Shown: positions 44,113 to 52,905, counted from the stretch's first letter. The stretch: DNA of 64,000 nucleotides from Hymenobacter convexus (GCF_030580955.1 NZ_JAUQON010000011.1:1-64000); one strand, 5' to 3'. Made by a program: numbers and translations. Notes: generated from the letters alone by a model not told the origin.

Positions 44113-44787
44113 ATGGCTGACATCAATATTCAACGCAAAAAAGCATCACCCAGCCCGTGGCTGCTGGTGCTGCTGGCAGCCGTGGTGCTGGCCGTGGCTG
44201 CCTACTTCTTCCTCCGCCCCGACCCGGCCGACGAGCCCGCGCCGCCCGCGGCCATTCCTGCAGCCACGGCGCCTGCTCCGGCGCCCGACACCCTAGCCGC
44301 TGCCAATGCCGTGGACCAGGCCACCCGCCGCGCCGCCATCGACGGCATTCCGCAGGGCGACTCTACCACGGCCGGCAGTTCGGAAACGGCGGCCACCCTG
44401 GCTGCCCAAGCCGCTACCGACCCCGCCGCCCCCGACTACGCCCTCAACGGCCTCCAAAAGCTCACCGGCGTGCTGGTGGCCCTCACCGACCGCGACGACC
44501 TGCGCGATGCCTCCACCACGGAGCAGCGCGACAACCTGACCAGCGCCACTGCCCGCCTGGGCGAGCCCAACGCCAGCCTGCGGCCCGGTTTCGTGGCTGC
44601 GGCCGGCCTTATCCGGGCCCTGCAGCAGAAAGCCTACCCCGACCTGGAGGGCAGCGCCACGGAGCTGGTGAATCTGGCCGGCCAACTGTCGGGCCGTAGC
44701 GCCACGGCGGCCGAACAGCAGAAAAACAAGCAGTTCCTCACGCAGGCCGCCGCCGCGGTGCGCGTGCTGAGCGAGCCGAAGAATTAA
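44113..44787 (+). CDS. Hypothetical membrane-anchored protein, Ala/Pro-rich
   Basis: A 224-residue protein I do not recognise. It has a short cytoplasmic N-terminus, one transmembrane helix (WLLVLLAAVVLAVAAYFFL, about 15-33), an Ala/Pro-rich linker, and a helical Ala/Leu-rich domain (LNGLQKLTGVLVALTDRDDL, VRVLSEPKN at the end). The periplasmic domain has no visible motif. It precedes a PRC-barrel protein gene by 87 bases and may be co-transcribed with it. Confidence 0.6.
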   Translation: MADINIQRKKASPSPWLLVLLAAVVLAVAAYFFLRPDPADEPAPPAAIPAATAPAPAPDTLAAANAVDQATRRAAIDGIPQGDSTTAGSSETAATLAAQAATDPAAPDYALNGLQKLTGVLVALTDRDDLRDASTTEQRDNLTSATARLGEPNASLRPGFVAAAGLIRALQQKAYPDLEGSATELVNLAGQLSGRSATAAEQQKNKQFLTQAAAAVRVLSEPKN

Positions 44788-44874
44788 CTTTTCGTTGCCG
44801 GTTGCTTGTTGTCAGCTGTGAATGGATTCGACGATTAGCTAACTACCACCCAACCGCATCAGCCTAACCAGTAT

Positions 44875-45327
44875 ATGGAAGCTCCCATCCTGCGCCGCCT
44901 GCGCGACCTGACCGATTTTGAAGTGGCCGATGGCAACCCCGACGTGCGCGGCTGGACCGTGCGCGGCGCCGACGGCCAGGCCCTGGGTACCGTGTACGAG
45001 CTGATAGTGGAGCCCGACGTGCTGAAAGTGCGCTACCTTGACGTAGAACTGGATGGCCGTTTCCATATCAACGAGCACGAAAACCACATTTTGCTGCCCA
45101 TTGGCGTGGCCGCAATTGATGCCGACGACGACAACGTTTTCGTGCCCGCCCTCACCGCCGAGTCGGTGCTGAACTATCCGCCCTACGTCGAAATCCAAAT
45201 CACCCGCGAATACGAAGAAGCCATGCTCCGCGCGTTGGGTAAAGAGCCGGAAGCTGCCAACCCGCGCTTCTACGAGCAGGATTCTTTCGACGCCGATAGT
45301 TTCTACAGCCGCCGGCGGGCGTCGTAG
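44875..45327 (+). CDS. PRC-barrel domain protein
   Basis: A 150-residue soluble protein with a PRC-barrel fold. The core is VRGWTVRGADGQALGTVYELIVEPDVLKVRYLDVELDG (about 25-62), and the HINEHENHILLPIGVAAID strand pair follows. PRC-barrel proteins often bind RNA or other proteins; in this lineage they are thought to be stress-related. The C-terminus has an acidic/aromatic stretch (FYEQDSFDADSFYS) and a basic RRRAS end. Confidence 0.8.
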   Translation: MEAPILRRLRDLTDFEVADGNPDVRGWTVRGADGQALGTVYELIVEPDVLKVRYLDVELDGRFHINEHENHILLPIGVAAIDADDDNVFVPALTAESVLNYPPYVEIQITREYEEAMLRALGKEPEAANPRFYEQDSFDADSFYSRRRAS

Positions 45328-45361
45328 TATTTGGCTGTTACTACTAAGCAGCAATAACAGA

Positions 45362-45405
45362 AAAAGGTCGTCATGTTGAGCGTAGTCGAAGCATGACGAC
45401 CTTTT
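45362..45405. terminator. Short family-A hairpin: bidirectional terminator between PRC-barrel and hemH genes
   Basis: AAAAGGTCGTCATG pairs perfectly (14 bp) with CATGACGACCTTTT around a 16-nt loop. It has A- and T-runs on both sides, fitting termination of the two convergent genes. It is a single family-A arm closed on itself, like the hairpin at 9499. Confidence 0.8.
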
Positions 45406-45424
45406 GATTATTCTTTTCCGTCGG

Positions 45425-46468
45425 CTAATTCCGGCGTACCATCTCCGCCACGGCGTCCACCCACTGCGGCTCGGAGTTCAGCGAAGGCACCAACTGCCAG
45501 TGCCCGCCGCCGGCCGCTTCGAATAGCTCCTTGAATTCTTCACCAACTTCAATGGTCGTTTCCAAGCAGTCGGCCACGAAAGCAGGGGAGAAGGCCAGCA
45601 CGTTTTTGATGCCCTTGGCGGGGAATTCTTTGAGCACCTCGTCGGTGTATGGTTGCAGCCAGGGGTCGCGCAGGCGGCTTTGCAGGCGGCTCTGGAAGGC
45701 CACGGTGTACTGCTCTGGGCCGATGCCCAGGCCCTCGGCCACGAGGCGCGAAGTGGCGAAGCACTGGGCGCGGTAGCAATATTGGTTTTGGGGCGTGAGC
45801 GTGTCGCAGCAGCTGCCGAAGCGGCAGTAGTTGGTGGGGTCGCCCTTTTTCACGTGGCGCTCGGGAATGCCGTGGTAGCTGAACACGACGTGGTCGTAGT
45901 GCTGCTTTTCCATTTCGGCCCGGCCCCGTGCCACGATGGTAGCAATAAAGCCCGGGTCGGTGGCAAACTGGCTGATGAAGCTGATGCTGGGCACCACCCA
46001 CCAGTCTTTCACAATGTCCATCACCTTCTCCTGCACCGAGCCCGTGCTGGCCGAGGCATACTGCGGAAAGAGCGGCAGCACGATGATGCGCTCCACGTTG
46101 GCCACGCGCAACTCCTCCAGCGCCTTCTCGATGCTGGGTTTCTGGTAGCGCATGCCGAAGGCCACCACGTAATGCGCGCCCAGCGCGGCCTGCACCTTCT
46201 CCTGCAAATCGAGCCCGTGAAAAAGCAAGGGCGAACCGCGCTCCGTCCACAGCTCCTTATAAATCTTGGCCGATTTGGGCGCCCGCAACGGCACTACCAG
46301 TCCCTGAAACAGCGGGTAGCGAATAGCAGCCGGCATATCGACCACGCGGCCGTCGGTGAGAAATTCGTTGAGGTAGCGCCGCACGTCGGGCGTATTGGGC
46401 GAATCGGGCGTACCGAGGTTGACGAGCAGCACGCCAATGCGGGCGTTGGGCGAAGTAGTGGAGTTCAT
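45425..46468 (-). CDS. hemH: Ferrochelatase HemH
   Basis: A 347-residue ferrochelatase, inserting iron into porphyrin in heme synthesis. The catalytic H199 is in FSYHGIPERH, and the family blocks LVNLGTPDSP, RYLNEFLTDGRVVD and LPLFPQYASASTGS are present. A Cys-rich stretch follows the active site: C215, C220, C221, C231 and C236. This resembles the internal-loop cysteines that hold a 2Fe-2S cluster in some bacterial ferrochelatases. The start at 46468 is chosen on family grounds; a long in-frame extension to 47350 reads through an inverted repeat and antisense through the AraC gene and is not real. Confidence 0.92.
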   Translation of the reverse strand: MNSTTSPNARIGVLLVNLGTPDSPNTPDVRRYLNEFLTDGRVVDMPAAIRYPLFQGLVVPLRAPKSAKIYKELWTERGSPLLFHGLDLQEKVQAALGAHYVVAFGMRYQKPSIEKALEELRVANVERIIVLPLFPQYASASTGSVQEKVMDIVKDWWVVPSISFISQFATDPGFIATIVARGRAEMEKQHYDHVVFSYHGIPERHVKKGDPTNYCRFGSCCDTLTPQNQYCYRAQCFATSRLVAEGLGIGPEQYTVAFQSRLQSRLRDPWLQPYTDEVLKEFPAKGIKNVLAFSPAFVADCLETTIEVGEEFKELFEAAGGGHWQLVPSLNSEPQWVDAVAEMVRRN

Positions 46469-46485
46469 TGGGGCAAAGTTCGGGA

Positions 46486-46562
46486 GTGTAGCGTGGACTC
46501 TGCGAGTCCGCGCCCGGGCGCACATTCTACCGACGCGCGGACTCGCAGAGTCCACGCTACAC
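46486..46562. repeat. Family-B inverted repeat, copy 1
   Basis: Perfect 27-bp arms (46486-46512 and 46536-46562), containing GTAGCGTGGACTCTGCGAG. Each arm holds a smaller palindrome, GGACTCTGCGAGTCC, so it can form nested hairpins. It lies in the 174-bp gap between the divergent hemH and AraC genes. Confidence 0.9.
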
Positions 46563-46642
46563 CGGCTTGCCAAGCAAACCGCTCGACCCGTTCTTGGTTC
46601 GGACTCGCGGCCGTAATTGCGGGCCGATTTGCCGCCTGACCC

Positions 46643-47665
46643 ATGACCTCGCCCGATACCCTTTCCGTTTCTTCGTTCAACCTGCTGCTCTGGGTCGCCG
46701 GCCAGCACGGCGCCGACGTGCCCGCCCTCTGCCAAGCCGTTGGCTTTGACCCGGCCGCTGCCACCGGCAACCCCGATGCCCGCCTGCCCATTGCCACCAT
46801 TCAGCGCCTGTGGCCGCTGGTGATGAACGCCACGCATGACCCAAACTTCGACCTGCACCTCGGCGGCTACATCAATTTCGCTACGGCCGGCACGCTGGCC
46901 TACGTGCTGATGCACGCGCCCACCGTGGGCGCCGCCATCACCCAGCTCTGCCGCTATCAGGACATTGCCTGCCAGGGCGTGCGCACCTATCAGACGCCGG
47001 CCCCCGAGTGGCCCGGCAGCATCTGGCTGAACCTGGAACTGACCAGCCCCGCCATCGTGCATCCACAATACGTGCTGAATTCGGAGCTGTCCATTTACCT
47101 GGCCGCCTTCGCTACGCTCACCGGCCAGACCGTGGTACCCCAAGCCGTGCGCATCGCCTACCCGCGCCCCGCCGATACCCGGGAGCACGAGCAAACCTTT
47201 GGAACAACCAATCTGGAGTTCGACGCGCCGTTCACACAAGTTGCGTTCGACGCGGCCACGCTGGCGCTGCCCATTCCGCACGCCAATCCGGCGCTGTTTC
47301 CGTTGTTCGAGCAGCACGCGGCGGCGCTGCTGGCCCAGTTGCCCAGCCACCAGCCGCCCACGCTGGCCGAGCGGGTGCGGGCCGAAATAGTACGCTTACT
47401 AAAAGGCGAAGCGCCTACCCTAGCCGCTGTGGCCGACTGCCTGCACCTGGGCGTGCGCACCCTCCAACTCAAGCTGAAGGAAGCCGGCCACACCTATCAG
47501 CAGCTGCTCGATGCCGTCCGAAACGACCTTGCCCAGCGCCACCTGCGCGAGCCTCACCTGAGCATTACCGACGTCGCCTTCCTGCTGGGCTACTCCGAGC
47601 CGAGCGTGTTCGTCCGCTCCTTCAAGAAATGGACGGGGCAGACGCCGGGTGCATTCCGCCGCTAG
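46643..47665 (+). CDS. AraC family transcriptional regulator
   Basis: A 340-residue regulator. The N-terminal two-thirds is a sensor domain of the arabinose-binding-like type found in AraC regulators with long N-termini (LRNAT-like block PIATIQRLWPLVMNATHDPNFDLHLG). The C-terminal 100 residues hold two helix-turn-helix motifs: LLKGEAPTLAAVADCLHLGVRTLQLKLKEAG and LSITDVAFLLGYSEPSVFVRSFKKWTGQTPGAFR, the canonical AraC ending. Its ligand and targets are unknown. It is divergent from hemH and its 3' end overlaps the convergent membrane hydrolase gene by 44 bases. Confidence 0.88.
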   Translation: MTSPDTLSVSSFNLLLWVAGQHGADVPALCQAVGFDPAAATGNPDARLPIATIQRLWPLVMNATHDPNFDLHLGGYINFATAGTLAYVLMHAPTVGAAITQLCRYQDIACQGVRTYQTPAPEWPGSIWLNLELTSPAIVHPQYVLNSELSIYLAAFATLTGQTVVPQAVRIAYPRPADTREHEQTFGTTNLEFDAPFTQVAFDAATLALPIPHANPALFPLFEQHAAALLAQLPSHQPPTLAERVRAEIVRLLKGEAPTLAAVADCLHLGVRTLQLKLKEAGHTYQQLLDAVRNDLAQRHLREPHLSITDVAFLLGYSEPSVFVRSFKKWTGQTPGAFRR

Positions 47666-48308
47666 TCTCCCGATTACCGTCGACCCAATAGGCCAGCAGC
47701 ACTGTCAGCCACATAAGCTGCCCGCCCCAGCCAATGGCCGCAACCGCAGTGGGCGGCGGACTGAAAATGCTGCCTACGTGCACCAGCACCAGAAAAGCCA
47801 CTAGCCCCACCAACCCGTAGCGGCCCACGCCGTTGCGGGCCCGGGTGCGCCGCACATACAGCCACAGCCCCAGGCCCAGCAGCGCAAACTCCACCACCTG
47901 CGTAATCGCAAAGTGGTTCCAAAGCCCAAAACCCAGCAGCGGCGATTGCCCGGGATAAAGCGGCAAATCAGGCTGGTGCACTACCAAATCGAGCAGCCAA
48001 TGGCTGGGCACCAGCAGGCCCACCAGCAGCGCCCCGTTGGCATTGCGCTTCACCAGCCAATAAATAAGGCCCAGTAACAGGCCCCCTACCAGCTCGCCCA
48101 GCAAGCTGTGGGTGAAGGGATAATGCACAAAATCGAAGGCGTTGGTGGCGGTGGCATGCGGCACGATGTTCACGCACTCCACGCCGAGCAGGAGCAGCGT
48201 GGGCCACACCAAATCGGCCAGCTGCGCGGCCAGAAATAAGGTGCCCAGCGACACGCGGGGCTGTTGCGTCTTGGCGCCGAAAGCGACGCCGAAATGGCCG
48301 AGAAACAT
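47622..48308 (-). CDS. Membrane-bound metal-dependent hydrolase-like protein
   Basis: A 228-residue polytopic membrane protein. It begins FLGHFGVAFGAKTQQP and has HYPFTHSLLGE and VPSHWLLDLVVHQPDLPL, the conserved histidines and aspartate of YdjM/YbcI-type membrane-bound metal-dependent hydrolases. Six or so hydrophobic segments follow. Substrate is unknown. The start at 48308 is chosen because residues before it are not family-like. Its last 44 bases overlap the end of the AraC gene. Confidence 0.72.
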   Translation of the reverse strand: MFLGHFGVAFGAKTQQPRVSLGTLFLAAQLADLVWPTLLLLGVECVNIVPHATATNAFDFVHYPFTHSLLGELVGGLLLGLIYWLVKRNANGALLVGLLVPSHWLLDLVVHQPDLPLYPGQSPLLGFGLWNHFAITQVVEFALLGLGLWLYVRRTRARNGVGRYGLVGLVAFLVLVHVGSIFSPPPTAVAAIGWGGQLMWLTVLLAYWVDGNRETSGGMHPASAPSIS

Positions 48309-48487
48309 AGAGTTGAGAGTTAGAAGTAACAGCGTTTGAGAACAGGACAAAGGTCCGGCCCCGCCCCAGCGGCCTTGCTGATGATTTCCGCAAATCGAAT
48401 TGACCAAAAGCGAAATTCTACGCCGTTAGCATGCGCGTTCTAGCCGGCTTCTTTAGCGCCGCCGTAGCTTTTCCGCCCCGAAAGCCG

Positions 48488-48495
48488 TACCTTTG
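48488..48495 (+). promoter_or_regulatory. Putative -7 element for era
   Basis: TACCTTTG matches TAnnTTTG exactly and lies 27 bases before the era GTG start. No TTTG is found at the usual -33 distance. Confidence 0.45.
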
Positions 48496-48522
48496 CGGCC
48501 CTGATTATCAAACCCATCCATC

Positions 48523-49419
48523 GTGAACCCCGAAACTAAACCCCACCGCGCCGGCTTCGTGAGCATCATTGGCAAGCCCAACGTGGGCAAGTCCACGCTC
48601 ATGAATGCGCTGGTGGGCGAGCGGCTCAGCATTGTCACGAGCAAGGCCCAGACCACGCGCCACCGCATCCTGGGTATCCTCAACGGCGATGATTTCCAGC
48701 TGATTTATTCCGATACCCCCGGCATCATCCAGCCCAAATACGAGCTGCACAATGCCATGATGTCGTTCGTGTACTCGTCGCTCGAAGATGCTGATGTGGT
48801 GCTGTTCGTGACCGATATCTACGAGAAGCACGACGAGGAGCCCGTAGTCGAGCGCCTGCGCAAGATGGTGGACACGCCCATCATTCTGCTGGTCAACAAA
48901 ATCGACCAGGCCGACCAGGCCGAAGTCGAAGCCAAGCTGGCCTATTGGAAAGAGCAGTTGCCCAACGCCGCCGAAGTCCTGCCCATCTCGGCCCTCAATC
49001 ACTTCGGCACCGACGGCGTGCTGCAGCTGGTGCTGGAGCGCCTGCCCGTGCACCCGCCGTATTACCCCAAAGACGAACTGACCGACAAGCCGGAGCGTTT
49101 TTTCGCCGCCGAAATGGTGCGCGAAAAAATCTTCAAGCTCTATAAAAAGGAAATTCCCTACAGCTGCGAAGTAGTTATTGAGGAGTTCAAGGAAGAAGAC
49201 GCCATTATTCGCATTCGCGGCATCATCTACGTCGAGCGCAGCAGCCAGAAGGGCATCGTCATCGGCCAGGGCGGCGAGGCACTGAAGAAAGTAGGCACTT
49301 GGGCCCGCGAGGAAATGGAGAAGTTTTTCCTGAAAAAGGTGTTCCTCGAGCTGCACGTGAAAGTGAACGAGAACTGGCGCACCGATGCGAAAGCGCTTTC
49401 GCGTTTCGGTTATCAATAA
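48523..49419 (+). CDS. era: GTPase Era
   Basis: A 298-residue GTPase that helps 30S ribosome assembly by binding the 3' end of 16S rRNA. G1 is GKPNVGKST (about 17-25), the switch region TSKAQTTRHRILG is typical, G3 is DTPGI, and G4 is VNKID. The C-terminal KH domain carries GIVIGQGGEALKKVGTWARE. The GTG start is supported by the family N-terminus (HRAGFVSIIG). It is followed by an inverted repeat and then der. Confidence 0.95.
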   Translation: MNPETKPHRAGFVSIIGKPNVGKSTLMNALVGERLSIVTSKAQTTRHRILGILNGDDFQLIYSDTPGIIQPKYELHNAMMSFVYSSLEDADVVLFVTDIYEKHDEEPVVERLRKMVDTPIILLVNKIDQADQAEVEAKLAYWKEQLPNAAEVLPISALNHFGTDGVLQLVLERLPVHPPYYPKDELTDKPERFFAAEMVREKIFKLYKKEIPYSCEVVIEEFKEEDAIIRIRGIIYVERSSQKGIVIGQGGEALKKVGTWAREEMEKFFLKKVFLELHVKVNENWRTDAKALSRFGYQ

Positions 49420-49423
49420 TCGC

Positions 49424-49503
49424 CTGTCATCCTGAGCGTAGCGAAGGACCTTATCACAACGGTGCTACCGTGATAAGGTCCTTCGCTACGCTCAGGATGA
49501 CAG
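49424..49503. repeat. Family-A-like inverted repeat with perfect 34-bp arms
   Basis: Left arm 49424-49457 and right arm 49470-49503 are exact complements over 34 bases, starting CTGTCATCCTGAGCGTAGCG. It uses a different variant (GTCATCCTGAGC...AAGGACCTTATCAC) from the other family-A copies. This variant is widely seen in bacterial intergenic DNA and produces spurious CHPERSEG and SFATLRMT peptides when translated. Confidence 0.92.
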
Positions 49504-49587
49504 AGAAAATACATTCCGACCATCTATAACGAACACACCCCGGGCACTGCCGAATCTAGGTCGGGTCGGCGGCTGGGGCCACACATC

Positions 49588-50916
49588 ATGTCAAAGCAAA
49601 ACACGGTCGCCATTGTTGGGCGGCCCAACGTGGGCAAATCCACGCTTTTCAATCGCCTCGTGGGCCAGCGCAAGGCCATCATGGACAACGAGAGCGGCGT
49701 TACCCGCGACCGTCACTACGGCTACGGCGACTGGATTGGCAAGAACTTCACCGTAATTGACACGGGCGGCTACGTGCACAATTCGGAAGATATTTTCGAA
49801 GGTGAAATCAACAAGCAGGTGAAGCTGGCCATCGAAGAGGCCGACGTTGTCCTCTTTATGGTGGACGCCGACGCCGGCGTACACGGCCTCGACGAGGAAT
49901 TTGCGCACGTGCTGCGCCGCTACCTGGGCAAAAAGCCCATCTATCTGGTGGCCAACAAGGCCGATACCAACCTGCGCGCCAACGGCGTGGGCGAGTTCTA
50001 TTCGCTGGGCCTCGGCGATGGCGAAATCTTCGCCATCAGCAGCCAGAACGGCCACGGCACCGGCGAATTGCTCGATGCGGTAGTAAGCCACTTCGACGAC
50101 CCCGGCATCGAAGAGCCCGAGTCGGAAATTCCGCGCATTGCCGTGGTGGGCCGCCCCAACGTGGGCAAGTCCAGCCTCGTGAACCTGCTGCTGGGCGAAG
50201 ACCGCAGCATCGTGACGGACATTGCCGGTACCACCCGCGACTCGATTTCGGCCCGCTACAACGCCTTCGGCAAGGAGTTTATCCTGGTCGATACCGCCGG
50301 CCTGCGCCGCAAGGCTAAGGTGAGCGAAGACGTGGAATTCTACGCCAACATGCGTAGCCTGCGCGCGCTGGAAGAGGCCGATGTCTGCATCGTGATGCTC
50401 GACGCCAGCCGCGGCATCGAAGCCCAGGACGTGAACATCATCACCCTGGCCGACAAGAACCGCAAAGGCATTGTCATTCTGGTAAATAAGTGGGATTTGG
50501 TGGCCGACAAGGACACCAATACGGCCAAGGAATTTGAGGCAAAAATCCTCGAAAAAATTGCGCCCATCTCCTACATCCCGGTCATTTTCATTTCGGTGCT
50601 GAACAAGCAGCGCGTGCACAAGGCCATCGAAACGGCCATTGAGGTGTACCACAACAAACGCCGTAAAATCCCGACCTCGCAGCTCAACGACGTGATGCTG
50701 AAGGAGATTGAAAAATACGGCCCGCCGGCGCTCAAAGGCAAGATGATTCGCATCAAGTACGTGACGCAGCTGCCCACGCACAACCCCGTGTTCGCCTTCT
50801 TCGCCAACCTGCCGCAGTACGTGCAAACCAACTACACGCGCTACCTCGAAAACCGCATGCGCGAGCATTTTGACTTCACGGGCGTGCCGATTGGTATTGT
50901 GTTCCGCAAGAAGTAA
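49588..50916 (+). CDS. der: Ribosome biogenesis GTPase Der (EngA)
   Basis: A 442-residue double GTPase needed for 50S ribosome maturation. The first G domain has GRPNVGKSTLFNRL and DTGGY; the second GRPNVGKSSLVNLLLGED and DTAGLRR, each with NKxD-type guanine motifs (ANKAD and VNKWD). A C-terminal KH-like domain with RIKYVTQLPTHNPVFAFFANLPQYV follows. Length and motif spacing match the family. Confidence 0.96.
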   Translation: MSKQNTVAIVGRPNVGKSTLFNRLVGQRKAIMDNESGVTRDRHYGYGDWIGKNFTVIDTGGYVHNSEDIFEGEINKQVKLAIEEADVVLFMVDADAGVHGLDEEFAHVLRRYLGKKPIYLVANKADTNLRANGVGEFYSLGLGDGEIFAISSQNGHGTGELLDAVVSHFDDPGIEEPESEIPRIAVVGRPNVGKSSLVNLLLGEDRSIVTDIAGTTRDSISARYNAFGKEFILVDTAGLRRKAKVSEDVEFYANMRSLRALEEADVCIVMLDASRGIEAQDVNIITLADKNRKGIVILVNKWDLVADKDTNTAKEFEAKILEKIAPISYIPVIFISVLNKQRVHKAIETAIEVYHNKRRKIPTSQLNDVMLKEIEKYGPPALKGKMIRIKYVTQLPTHNPVFAFFANLPQYVQTNYTRYLENRMREHFDFTGVPIGIVFRKK

Positions 50917-51097
50917 GGCTGAGCCGCTGAGCCTTGGAAACGGGGAAAATGCTTCGTTCACAAATTCTTCATAAATATTTTGGTTGGGTGGGTTACCTAT
51001 CACAAGCTCGGGTATAAAGCCCCGAATTTGAAGTTTTGCCTTGGCTGAAGCTTCAGAAGTTGCCTGAAATCTCACCCCAACTTTAAAAATTTTCAAG

Positions 51098-51349
51098 ATG
51101 AAAAAAGTATTGTTCCTCGCCCTGGCCGCTGCCTCGTTCTCGTTCACCGCTTGCGAAAGCAAGAAAGAAGAGGCTGTTGAGCAGCAGGCTGACAACGTAG
51201 AAGCTGCTGGCGAAGCCAAAGCTGATGCCATGGAAGACAAGGCTGACGCCGTACGTGACTCGGCTGACGCTAAGTCGGACAAAATGGAGGATGCTGCCGA
51301 CAAAATGGCTCCTGCTACCGAAACCCCCGCTGAAGAAGTTAAGAAGTAA
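51098..51349 (+). CDS. Small predicted lipoprotein
   Basis: An 83-residue protein. The signal peptide has lipobox FTAC, giving a lipidated C19. The rest is a low-complexity helix of Ala, Asp, Glu and Lys with repeating ADAMEDKADAVRDSADAK units, which would form a charged rod or coiled coil. The codon use is even and the AT-rich 181-bp upstream gap suggests its own promoter. It resembles abundant Bacteroidota outer-membrane lipoproteins of unknown role. A strong terminator follows. Confidence 0.8.
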   Translation: MKKVLFLALAAASFSFTACESKKEEAVEQQADNVEAAGEAKADAMEDKADAVRDSADAKSDKMEDAADKMAPATETPAEEVKK

Positions 51350-51368
51350 TTCTTAGCCCTCTGGCACC

Positions 51369-51402
51369 AAAAAAGCCTCTCCCGTAACGGAGAGGCTTTT
51401 TT
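51369..51402. terminator. Bidirectional terminator after the small lipoprotein gene
   Basis: AAAAAAGCCTCTCC pairs perfectly (14 bp) with GGAGAGGCTTTTTT around a 6-nt loop. It fits the convergent gene pair on either side. Confidence 0.88.
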
Positions 51403-51409
51403 ATTGGGT

Positions 51410-51994
51410 TTACAATTCGGTTTCGGGCAGGCCCAGGCGGCGGTTCAGCAGGTTATCGACCACTTCGAAGAGGCGGCGCGGCTCGTAGGTGCGCCACGGC
51501 AGGTCGTCGAGCTGGCCGCCGAAATTGATGTAGTTGTCGACGTTGAACTGCTTCATTTCGCGCAGCACGTGCTCCTGGAAATTGACGCCCGCAATCCAGC
51601 CATCCTCCACGTCCTCGTACCACTCCTCGTAATAGTCATCGTCGGAGCCGTGGAAATTGAACACGTTTTCGCCGATGAGGATGAATTTGCGGATGCCCTC
51701 GTGAGTCAGAATATCGATGATATTCCGCTTGAGCTCCATGATGTCATTCTCGATGGCGTCGTTCCACTCGCCGATGAATTCGAGCACGGCCACGCCGTCG
51801 TCATAGTCGGCGTACAGGATTTTGAAAAACAGCGTGTCCGACCCCAGGCTGTCCCACTGCGGGTGAATGTAGTAGCCGTAAATGGTGTTAGTGTAGGATT
51901 CGAGGCTGTTTTCGGCTTCAAAAAGCGGCGAGCGGGGGTCTTCGGAAGCCGAATATTGCTCAATCCAGTTGTAGTAGGGCTCGATGGTGTGCAT
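51410..51994 (-). CDS. Conserved-looking hypothetical protein, acidic
   Basis: A 194-residue soluble, very acidic and aromatic protein that I cannot assign. It opens MHTIEPYYNWIEQYSASEDPRSP and has a mixed alpha/beta-looking centre (LFFKILYADYDDGVAVLEFIGEWNDAI, RKFILIGENVFNFHGSDDDYYEEWYEDVEDGW). The C-terminus has NYINFGGQLDDLPWRTYEPRR. No signal peptide, membrane segment or known motif is visible. It stands alone between a terminator and murQ. The absence of low-complexity and the good codon use support a real gene. Confidence 0.78.
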   Translation of the reverse strand: MHTIEPYYNWIEQYSASEDPRSPLFEAENSLESYTNTIYGYYIHPQWDSLGSDTLFFKILYADYDDGVAVLEFIGEWNDAIENDIMELKRNIIDILTHEGIRKFILIGENVFNFHGSDDDYYEEWYEDVEDGWIAGVNFQEHVLREMKQFNVDNYINFGGQLDDLPWRTYEPRRLFEVVDNLLNRRLGLPETEL

Positions 51995-52101
51995 AGGGCA
52001 AAGGGAGCACCAGTTGGAGCGGGTGCTTCCCTAGAAACGCCGAAATGCCCGAATCGTTCGTCGGGAAAAGTAAGCTCGTAAGGCACAAGCTGAAGTATAT
52101 G

Positions 52102-52905
52102 CTACTGCTTGGCCGCCTCAAGTGCCACGCGCACGCTACCGTGCTGCTTCAGCAGCTCAGCAGCCTCGGCTTGCCCGATGCCGAGCTCATCCATCAGCAT
52201 GCGTTCGCCGCGGTCCACCAGCTTCACATTGGACAGCTTCATATCAACCATCTTGTTGCCGCGCACATAGCCTAGGCGAATAAAAGTGGCCGTGGTGAGC
52301 ATATTGAGCGCCATTTTCTGGGCCGAGCCAGCTTTCAGACGCGTGCTGCCCGTAATAAACTCGGGGCCCGTCACCACTTCTATCGGAAACTCGGCTGCTG
52401 CCGCCACTGCCGAATCAGCGTTGCACACCACGCAGCCAGTAGCTACGCCGGCTGCCCGCGCCCGTTGCAGCCCGCCAATGACGTAAGGCGTGCGGCCTGA
52501 GGCGGCAATGCCCACCAACACGTCCTTCGCGGTGATGTTATGCTGCTGCAAGTCAATCCAAGCTTGCTCGGCATCGTCTTCAGCACCTTCCACCGCCACC
52601 CGGATAGCGCCGTCGCCGCCCGCCATGATGCCGACCACCATTTCAGCTGGCACGCCGAACGTGGGCGGGCACTCCGAAGCATCGACCACGCCCAGGCGCC
52701 CGCTCGTGCCCGCCCCGATGTAAAACAGCCGGCCGCCCTCGCGCAGCCGGGCCACCGTAGCTTCCACCAGCGCCTCGATTTGGGGCAGGGCTTTGGCCAC
52801 GGTGTCGGGCACCGTATGGTCGAGCTTGTTCATGCCAGCCAGCAACTCGGGAGTGGAAAGGGTTTCGAGGTGGTTGAATTCGGAGGGTGCTTCGGTGGTC
52901 ATCAT
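52102..52905 (-). CDS. murQ: N-acetylmuramic acid 6-phosphate etherase MurQ
   Basis: A 267-residue SIS-domain etherase that splits the lactyl ether of MurNAc 6-phosphate in peptidoglycan recycling. The sugar-phosphate loop is YIGAGTSGRLGVVDASECPPTFG with the conserved Glu in ASEC, and a second catalytic Glu lies in EGAEDDAEQ. GIAASGRTPYVIGGLQRAR and GSTRLKAGSAQKMALNM complete the family set. It is shorter than E. coli MurQ (about 298). No AnmK or MurP gene is adjacent. Either of two adjacent ATGs could be the start. Confidence 0.92.
   Translation of the reverse strand: MMTTEAPSEFNHLETLSTPELLAGMNKLDHTVPDTVAKALPQIEALVEATVARLREGGRLFYIGAGTSGRLGVVDASECPPTFGVPAEMVVGIMAGGDGAIRVAVEGAEDDAEQAWIDLQQHNITAKDVLVGIAASGRTPYVIGGLQRARAAGVATGCVVCNADSAVAAAAEFPIEVVTGPEFITGSTRLKAGSAQKMALNMLTTATFIRLGYVRGNKMVDMKLSNVKLVDRGERMLMDELGIGQAEAAELLKQHGSVRVALEAAKQ

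Noticed and set aside
46469..47350. N-terminal extension of the hemH reading frame by nearly 300 codons
   Set aside because: It reads through the family-B inverted repeat and antisense through the AraC gene; ferrochelatase homology starts at 46468.
49421..49529. Peptides reading CHPERSEG and SFATLRMT near 49430-49505
   Set aside because: These are translations of the inverted repeat at 49424, a well known source of spurious protein predictions.
49591..51303. 570-codon open frame opposite der and the small lipoprotein gene
   Set aside because: Antisense to two supported genes, with no motif and a composition typical of mirror frames in GC-rich DNA.
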